A stretch of DNA of 64,000 bases. It comes from Thelephora terrestris. Taxonomy: Eukaryota > Basidiomycota > Agaricomycetes > Thelephorales > Thelephoraceae. The notes below the pieces were generated by a model that saw only the letters and a list, made by a program, of their open reading frames with translations, searched no databases and was not told the origin of the DNA. The stretch spans positions 496,001-560,000 of the forward strand of contig WIUZ02000021.1 of assembly GCA_015956445.1 (NCBI GenBank), in the 5' to 3' direction. The first letter of the stretch is position 1. The number at the start of each line of letters is the position of its first letter. The translations under genes were made by a program, and so were the position numbers. Shown one piece after another: positions 56,945-64,000 of the stretch.

Positions 56945-58916
56945 ATGGAGAAAGACGCGGAAGGTTTCTACACTCCGGCCTCGGACTCGAAGGCTGAGGC
57001 TCCGGCTCCGGCTCCGGCTGAGCAGGAAGACAGTGAGTATCCCGATTCTCACAGGTGGCCCTAGACGGTTAGCCGCAGATCCTGGCGCGGGGCGTCGCTG
57101 ACCAGACGCAAACATTCGATTTAGAAACGGATCTCATCAAGTCCACGTTCGATGTTACTGTGCGTAGCGTCAAGTCAGCCTCTCCAACGACGAAGTGTCC
57201 TGATGGTCGATGCGTGGCATAATCTGTTTGGCTTTCTTTCAGGTCACGGTCGGAGACCAACAGCTGGATCCAAATTCGCCATTGTACAGCGTCAAGACGT
57301 TTGAGGAGCTCGGATTGTGAGTTTTGCACCAGTTCTCAATCGCGCGGGAACAGGCTGATGGTTGATCGCGACTCCAATTCGCGACTGCAGAAATGAGGAT
57401 CTGTTGAAGGGGATCTACAATATGGGGTTTTCAAAGCCATCAAAAATCCAAGAACGAGCTCTGCCGCTGCTGCTCAAGGATCCGTGCGTGCTGTACAATT
57501 AAAAATTGCTTTTACGATCTAAACATTCTACAGCCCTCAACATATGATCGGTCAATCGCAGTCTGGGACAGGAAAAACCGCCGCATTCGTGTTGACTATG
57601 CTCACCCGAATCGACTATAGCAAGAACGAACCCCAGGTGGGGAGATGTGCGAACCAGCTACTTGGAAATTTACACACCCTTCCTCCAGGCAATTTGCTTA
57701 GCCCCCTCACGAGAATTGGCTCGTCAGATCATGTCTGTCGTCACAACCATGGGCAAGTTTACCAAAGTCGTCGCCGAGTTCGCCATTCCCGAGCAACTGC
57801 CCAGAGATGCCACTCGGGTGTCTGCGCACATCATCGTTGGGACCCCCGGTACGGCCGTGAGCTTGATCACAAGAGGCGTGATCAAGACATCGGCCGTCAA
57901 AATATTTGTTCTTGACGAGGCCGATACTATGGTGGACAAGCTGGCGCTGGGGCCACAAGTTCTGAAGGTTAAAAGGTAACAAAGGGGGTCCATTCGTTCT
58001 CCGAACATGAGCTCACCGTTTGTTTACAATAGGGCTTTACCGACCAACTGCCAGCTGGTGCTGTTCTCGGCCACATTCAGCGACCAGGTTAGAGCCCATG
58101 TCAATAACCTCGCCCCGGGTGCAAACAAGATCGAGTTGAAGAGGAACGAGATCTCTGTGGACACCATCACCCAGTTCTACCTTGACTGTAAGAATGAGGA
58201 CGCCAAGTACGACGCATTGGTCGGACTGTACCACCTTTTGACGATCGGACAAAGTATCATCTTCTGCAAGGTATGTGACTTATGATTACTTCCTTTAGGT
58301 AGCGAGAGCTGAGCGCGTTGCAATAGGCGAAGAAGACCGCCGACAAGATCGCTGAGCGGATGACGAGCGAGGGCCACAAGGTCGCCTCACTTCACGGTTC
58401 GAAGGAAGCGACGGATCGTGACAGCGTCATTGACCGTTTCCGAGATGGCCAAGACAAAGTGTTGATCACCACGAACGTCATTGCCCGAGGCATCGACATC
58501 CCGCAAGTGAACATGGTAGTTAACTATGACTTGCCGATGATGAGCGAGAGGCAGCAAGAGCCTGGGGTTAACGATCGGTTGGATCTCATTCCGGACGTCG
58601 AGACGTACATCCACAGGATAGGTAAGGGAATATCTGAAACCGCTCATCGGATGGGAAGTTGATCCGAGCGATTCACAGGTCGTACGGGCCGGTTTGGCAG
58701 GAAGGGCATCTCGGTCAACTTCGTGCATAACCAAAAGACGTTCCAAGACATGATGACCATTCAACAAGCCACTGGCAGGGCGATCACGAAGGTGGAGACC
58801 GGCGATTATGATATGATGGACGAGGTCAGTCTTGTCGCGACTTTTGGGGTCCTGACCACACCTCTGACATTTGAATCTCACGACAGCAACTGAGGGCAAT
58901 CCTGAAGAAGAAATAA
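56945..58916 (+). CDS. DBP5: DEAD-box ATP-dependent RNA helicase DBP5
   Basis: Ten exons: 56945-57032, 57125-57159, 57243-57316, 57391-57483, 57534-57636, 57689-57975, 58033-58270, 58327-58621, 58679-58824, 58887-58916; phases agree and give 462 residues. Helicase motifs appear in order: Q-motif region ([14 protein letters not shown]), motif [11 protein letters not shown] (Gly where Ala is commoner), [16 protein letters not shown] in [11 protein letters not shown] in [19 protein letters not shown] and [13 protein letters not shown]. The N-terminal leader holds four Ala-Pro repeats coded by a GCTCCG microsatellite. Dbp5/DDX19 sits at the cytoplasmic face of the nuclear pore, is activated by Gle1-IP6, and strips export factors from mRNA; it also acts in translation termination. 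Confidence 0.93.
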
Positions 58917-59230
58917 GTAGAACTCAGGCTGGAGCTATGCAAATGCCTCGAAAGCGTACACCAATCCTTAATCTGTTCAGGACCCCACAATTTCACCTTC
59001 CGCTCATCTTCCCCGACACGTGCGATCCGAACGTTCGATGTAATTCAACGCGTTCCCATTTTATTTTACGACACAATCAGAATTGTTTACATGACACATG
59101 ACCTGAGGTAACAGACGGAGTCGAGGCAAAGAGTCATTCGTCCCAGTATTTCGGAAATCAAATCCACGGCCGTAGATGGTGTAGATGGTGTGCGGGGTAG
59201 GAAATGGCTGAGCTGATGTGCACGAGCCAA
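58917..59230. terminator. Convergent 3' region between DBP5 and the VTC1-like gene
   Basis: 314 bp between two stop codons facing each other; both poly(A) sites must lie here. No gene is seen. Confidence 0.4.
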
Positions 59231-60286
59231 TCACGGGGTATCGTCAGGAATCGGGACCACCTTCCTTCGCCTAGGGAGTGAGTGAATGAGTGTGGTGTTC
59301 TTTACGTCAAAGTAGGCCAGGTAAATGGAAATAACGTACAGTTCTTGCACTGAGAAAGTGTGGGGTAGAGGTTCGTGGGTGTTAGCGCAGACGTTCGAAC
59401 GGACCGGACGACAGTGAAACAAAACATCAAAGGTAGCTCACCTCGAATCACAAAGTTGGCAAGAATTGCAAAGAATAGCAAGGCGCTGACAATGACAAGT
59501 CCGACGATTTGGTCTGCGTGAAAGAGATAAGGGGATGGTCGTCAGCTGAGAGGGCCAGGAGGTGATACAGGCGTGAGGGCTTACCAAAGTGACCAGGATC
59601 TCGCCTTCGAATCATGCTGATGCGGTGTTGATACACGATCCAGCCATAAGTCTAGAGGGGTTCCCGTCAGCCGGAGGTAATACGGTAGACGAGCAGAACC
59701 GCTTACGATGATGCCAACGCTGACAACGGCATAGAAATACGCAAAATTCCTAGCGACTTCGTCCCTTGAAGCGTTGAAGAGAGCGAGGGCGAATGTTCCA
59801 ATCAACACTCCAATGTTGAGGTACGCAACCCAAGCTGGTAACGGAGCAGTGGGTCAACAAACTGATCCATCAATTGCCCTCCCCTTTCGAGTCCTCTGGC
59901 GTTAAAAGGCACGCACTTCTTTCGTTGGCAAACCATACTTTGGCCTCTACCTTGATCGGGGTTGCGATTTTCTTCGGGACCCTGACCTGGGGCGGCAACG
60001 AGTTGATGGCGTGATAGTCTCTGACTGCAGGCATGTTCCCTTCATCGTCTGCGTCCGTATCCGGGATTCTGTCAGCTCGAGTATACCTGGGTCTCGTCCT
60101 GAGGCCCTTCGGGAGAGAGGCGAGGGCGGCGGGCGAGAATGGGCTCAGCATATCGGTCATGGCGACCCACGAGCGACGGATAAGACCGTCGCCCGAGTCG
60201 GTCCTGCTGTGGCCGCTCAGCTCTGAGCCAGAGCGCAGGCGTGAGGTGCCGTCAGTGCTTGAGCTCGGGCTGGTGGGTTCGGACAT
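59231..60286 (-). CDS. VTC1-like membrane protein (DUF202) with N-terminal extension
   Basis: Six minus-strand exons: 60286-59917, 59834-59707, 59651-59585, 59513-59442, 59349-59340, 59270-59231; phases agree and give 228 residues. The C-terminal half is the DUF202/VTC transmembrane domain: KVWFANERTWVAYLNIGVL, a second helix (VVSVGIIVYGWIVYQHR) and a third (LVIVSALLFFAILANFVI). VTC subunits make polyphosphate at the vacuolar membrane, and Vtc1 is the small subunit of only this domain. Here about 120 residues of Ser/Thr-rich sequence precede it, ending in a SLPPQVRVPKKIATPIKVEA linker; the SPX and polymerase domains of Vtc2-4 are absent. The 10-nt fifth exon is optional: the following 69-nt intron is in frame and could be retained, adding 23 residues. 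Confidence 0.8.
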
Positions 60287-60664
60287 CGTTGCTCGACGAG
60301 GGCCTGGAGGTAAGAAGGGGTGGAATTTTGAAATCCCTGCGGACTTCGATCGAATTTCGTGCACGTTCGTGTGGCTTCGGGTGATAGTTCGGCTTGATTC
60401 GGCTGCCTCGAGCTCGCCTAGAGCGGTGGTGGCGTTTTCGGGTTTTGAGGGTCCGACTACGTTTCCGGTTTGTAGTCTGACTACAAACATCACAAACGGG
60501 GTTTATAAAGGTTTGTTACCCGAGCGGGAGTCTCGAACGCGGGAGTGACGTCTCGAATGCTCTTGTATCGTCCGCGCACTTTGATAAGGTCCCTATAAAG
60601 CCGCCACAGGACACTCATCCGCCGAACCCCATTTACCCCTTGACTCGTTTACTGTCCGTACATT
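60287..60664. promoter_or_regulatory. Divergent promoter region of the VTC1-like gene and SIS1
   Basis: 378 bp between the two start codons. A TATAAAG at 60594-60600 lies about 65 bp before the SIS1 start. Repeated TCTCGAA motifs (around 60531 and 60551) resemble isolated heat-shock half-sites, but do not form a full array. Confidence 0.45.
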
Positions 60665-62067
60665 ATGGGACAAGACTACTACAAGCTACTGGGCGTCGAT
60701 AGGAACGCCTCCGATGAGGAGATTAAGAAGGCGTACAAGAAAATGGTAAGCGCACCCACTCCTGAAACCCTATTGACCGCGTTAATCGCCGAAATCACTT
60801 TCCCCAGGCTTTAAAGTGGCACCCCGACCGCAATTCGGGCTCAGAAGCTGCTTCGAAGAAATTTAAAGAGGTACGCCACCAACCAAATAGCCCGGTTCCC
60901 GACGTTAACCCCGCTCCTCTAGATCTCCGAGGCATTCGAGGTCTTAAGCGACAAACAGAAGAGAACGATTTACGATCAACTTGGCGAAGAGGGACTCAAA
61001 GGTGGTGGCGGAGGACCTCCTCCTGGTGCTGGCGGGTTCTCCGGTTTCCCCGGAGGAAGTTTCGGAGGTTTCCCTGGTGGTGGTGGTGGTGGTGGTGGAG
61101 GCTCATTCCCGGGAGGAACGTTCTCGTTCGCTTCATCTGGTCCCGGGGGTGCGTTCGGTGGAGGCGGATTTAATCCGACGGATCCGCAGAAAATCTTTGA
61201 GTGGGTATCCCAGCGACGCTCGTCTCGTGATCACAAAGTTCTAACCCTGCCCAGGCATTTCTTCAACAGCTTCGGTGGATCCGGAGGTATGGGTGGAATG
61301 AGCGGAATGGACGGAATGGGTGGCACAAGAAGTAGGGGAGCGTCGTTGTTCGACGATGGCGAAGATATGGGACCGTTCGGTAGCTCGAGTGGCATGCCTG
61401 GAGGTATGCCTGGCAGCAGGCCAAGCACAGGCCGACACTCGCCACGACGCTCTTCTCATTCCTCACAACCGAGCGAAGTTTTGAAGCCCCTGCCAATTTC
61501 ACTGGAGGATCTCTATCAAGGCACGACCAAGCGCATGAAGGTTTCGCGGAAGACGGTGACCGGTGAGACAGAGGATAAGGTAAGTTCCCAACACCTTTCT
61601 CCATGTAACGGTTTGATCCCCACACGACCGGTCGGCAGGTTCTGGAGATTAACGTTCTCCCTGGTTGGAAATCCGGAACCAAAGTCCGTTTCCCTCGAGC
61701 GGGGGGCGAACACCCTACGGGAGAATCACAGGATCTCGTCTTCGTCGTTGAAGAAAAGCCACACCCGAGGTTTACGCGAGACGGGAATGACCTCACCGTT
61801 ACCCAGAAGTTGTCACTCGTCGAAGCGCTGACGGGAGAAGGAGGGAGGAAAACGGTGGAGCATCTGGACGGGCGGAAGCTACAAGTGCAAGTCCCACTAG
61901 GAGTGGTCAAACCTGGGCAACAGACGAGGGTATCCGGTGAAGGCATGCCAGTACGGAAGGATGGTCAGGCGCACAAGAAGGGAGACCTGATCGTGAAGTG
62001 GGACATTGTATTCCCTGACCGCCTGACGCCGTCGCAAAAGGAGGGGATCAAGAAAGTGCTGGGTTGA
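60665..62067 (+). CDS. SIS1: Class B J-domain co-chaperone (SIS1/DNAJB type)
   Basis: Five exons: 60665-60745, 60808-60870, 60923-61200, 61255-61579, 61639-62067; phases agree and give 391 residues. The J domain (1-70) has YKKMALKWHPDRN, with the HPD triad that stimulates Hsp70 ATPase, and YDQLGEEGLKGG. A Gly/Phe-Gly/Met region follows (75-220), partly coded by a GGT microsatellite at 61078-61100. Two C-terminal beta-barrel substrate-binding domains (LPISLEDLYQGTTKRMKVSR; FVVEEKPHPRFTRDGNDL) and a dimerisation tail complete it. There is no Cys-rich zinc finger, which separates it from class A. Sis1 is essential in yeast and serves Hsp70 in folding, disaggregation and initiation of translation. 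Confidence 0.93.
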
Positions 62068-63123
62068 GGGGGATGCAGTTTACCAGTATGCGCCTTCTAT
62101 CGTTGATGTTTAGATGGACGATCTTTCATTTGCACTGTATACTTAATCGTAATCCGCAATGTATCAGTACTACAATCTTTGCCAGTATCAGTCCACAGCC
62201 ACGACAAAGCAGATATCGATGATCTCGAATAACTTTGAAAGCTCGTGGGAGATGTGACTGCGAGCGTGATCGCTGAAAATTGAAAGAGCGCGTCCCCTCC
62301 TGCCACTCCCGTCCATGGACGCTCTCTAACTTAAAAAAACGACGTGATCCTCGTTTTGCTTCCCAAGCTCATACTGGGCATCTCTTAGAGGTTTCGTATC
62401 TGGGGATGACTGTCCTGCGGGGCGGAACCTTGCGCCATGACATAAACGACCGTTCACACTCACAGCCGACACGCAACGAGGCGGCCCTCGTTTCATCCTC
62501 GCGTGTTTTATTTGTCATCTTTGTTGCGCCTCTGCCCAAAACCCTCGAGGACGTCACCAATCCAAGCGCCTGGTGACCGACATTTTTGTCTGCGTGATGT
62601 CCGGATCCTGTGATCTTCGGCTCCCAGTCCTGGCTTTTGCGTTTTTCAAGGAGATGGATGACACTAATTGTTTTGTGGATGTACGCCCCACCGGCGTGTT
62701 CGTATCTTTGCAATCTTTTTCCCATTCAGATTTACCGGAAATAAAGGCAGTTCGTCATCGATGGAAGAATCGGCAACGATCATCGTTCTAAACGCCCTCT
62801 ACGCCTCAAGTTTTAAATGAACTGGTCACTATACATCTCCCGGTCCTCTCACTTCCGTTCACACCCACCATCAGGGTCCAGCCCTTGACTTCTCTAGTTT
62901 CCTCAGTGCAGTGCACCCAAACGCGTTTTCTTGTGCCCCTCCCATCACCACTTATATATCCTCCATCTCTCCTCTTATACCCGGGTATTTCCCCCCATGT
63001 TCTGAGCCTCTTACCACTCACTCACGCCTCCTCCGCGCCACGACGTCCATCGGATCACTGCCACTTCTTCGTTTAACCGTTCATAGTTTTTCTTTTCACT
63101 ACATTCCCTCACGACCAGCCAGC
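62068..63123. other. Intergenic region between two J-domain genes
   Basis: No gene is recognised. A TATATAT at 62953-62958 lies about 165 bp before the next start and is followed by a long C/T-rich leader (62960-63120). Confidence 0.45.
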
Positions 63124-64000
63124 ATGGCCATCGATAATTATTCCAGTTCCTCCCAGAGGACTGTCTGTTGTCGAATACTAGGTCTTGAGCTATCCGCCAC
63201 CCGCGAAGAAATAAAGTCGGCTTACAAGCAACTGGTGTGTTTTCATTTCCGCCCCACGCGAAATTTTCAATTAGCTCACCGATATCTTCGACCCTCTCCA
63301 GGCTCTCAAGTGGCATCCAGACCGACAAAAATCTCAAAAAGAATATGCGAAGGATCGTTTCGTCGAGGCAAGTTCACCCTCCCCGACTCTACCACGTATC
63401 CTCAACTTGACTCTGCCTTCTGCTCTTAGATCCATGAGGCGTACCAAACCTTGATGAACTTGACTCCAGTGTCTCCTCCTACGACAAGGGACCCACCAGA
63501 TTTCACGTCAACCCCCGCATCGAAGCCTTCTCATTTTTACGCCCAAACAGCCGGAAGCTCCACCTCATGTGATTCCTCGGGATCTGCTTCCAACGCATCC
63601 ACCCCACGGACATCCACCGATGAGCTGCCCACCCCCAAGGCGAGCAAGCATGCCAGGACACATTCAAAGACATCCACCGATGGCTTCCGAAGAGCACGGA
63701 CGAGGACCCTCTCAAGAGTAAAGAAGAGGTACATTTTGTCATTCGCTGTCGTCACGTTGAGCCGAGACTGATCACAGTTCACAGCGACAGGGCCCAGTTC
63801 ACGCGCACAGATTCGTCCGGCAGCAGTCGCTCAAACAACAACTCGAAACCTCATCACTCCTCAGGCCGCCACCACCATTCGAGCCGATCTCACAAATCGG
63901 ACCGCACAGAACCATCCTCATCAAATCGATCTCACTCTTCCAAGGACAAAGGAAAAGAGAAAGCCTCCTCCTCCTCGAAGCACTCGCATTCCCACCAGGA
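63124..64000 (+). CDS. J-domain protein with Ser/His/Lys-rich tail (cut by window end)
   Basis: Exons 63124-63234, 63302-63367, 63430-63728 and 63785 to beyond 64000. The J domain is assembled across the first three exons: VCCRILGLELSATREEIKSA, YKQLALKWHPDRQ with an intact HPD triad, and FVEIHEAYQTLM. What follows is low complexity: a Ser/Thr/Pro-rich stretch with a repeated RTHSKTSTDG-like motif, then SDRAQFTRTDSSGSSRSNNN and a His/Ser/Lys-rich tract. There is no Gly/Phe region or DNAJ C-terminal domain so far. It is not a duplicate of SIS1 despite being its neighbour. The second intron starts with GC (GAG|GCAAGT). The J domain implies an Hsp70 partner; the client is unknown. Confidence 0.8.

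Noticed and set aside
60520-60665. Heat-shock element array in front of SIS1
   Set aside because: Only isolated GAA/TTC half-sites are seen; they do not alternate at 5-bp spacing.
1-64000. Virus-like or LTR elements and CRISPR-like arrays
   Set aside because: I saw no reverse transcriptase, integrase, capsid or protease motif, no long terminal repeats and no regularly spaced repeats.

Overview
The window looks like a euchromatic stretch of an Agaricomycetes-type basidiomycete genome. Introns are dense and short (mostly 45-90 nt), almost all GT-AG, and coding density is high in islands. Recognisable fungal genes include COQ9, eIF3j, NPR3, PPS1, DBP5, SIS1, a type-3 copper tyrosinase, F-box/LRR proteins and P450s. 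All exon structures were worked out by hand from splice signals, reading-frame phase and family motifs; none has been checked against RNA or a database.

Layout. 1-6 kb: an F-box/LRR gene, a Q/P-rich gene with a 28-nt exon and an unresolved membrane-protein gene. 6.1-18.3 kb: a cytochrome P450 block with a decayed copy (6.4 kb), an intact 14-exon copy A (7.98-10.36 kb), an unrelated P450 (11.57-13.45 kb) and intact copy B (15.84-18.24 kb). Intact copy C lies 34 kb away (52.2-54.6 kb). 18.7-23.5 kb: eIF3j and COQ9 (divergent), then a METTL21-type methyltransferase and a low-complexity protein (divergent). 23.8-29.1 kb: a tandem duplication carrying an aminoglycoside-phosphotransferase-like gene and its decayed copy. 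29.3-32.2 kb: a tyrosinase pseudogene followed by an intact tyrosinase. 32.3 kb: tRNA-Glu(CUC). 33.7-36.4 kb: an acyl-CoA synthetase with unusual introns. 36.4-40.4 kb: no gene seen. 40.4-47.7 kb: NPR3 and PPS1 (divergent). 47.7-52.2 kb: gene-poor, with an F-box fragment. 55.5 kb: a 73-aa protein. 56.9-64.0 kb: DBP5, a VTC1-like membrane protein, SIS1 and a second J-domain protein cut by the window end.

Two kinds of sequence alternate. Housekeeping islands hold single-copy genes, often in divergent pairs sharing 170-380 bp of promoter. Accessory islands hold duplicated and decaying genes (P450, tyrosinase, phosphotransferase, F-box). No polyketide, peptide or terpene synthase is visible, so the P450s, tyrosinase and acyl-CoA synthetase cannot be called a biosynthetic cluster.

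Most interesting signals: three P450 paralogues with identical exon lengths from exon 2 to exon 14 and a shared CGG-N8/9-CCG palindrome upstream of every copy; an acyl-CoA synthetase that reads correctly only with a 10-nt exon, a GC-AG intron and probably an AT-AC intron; and a short inversion inside one arm of the tandem duplication.
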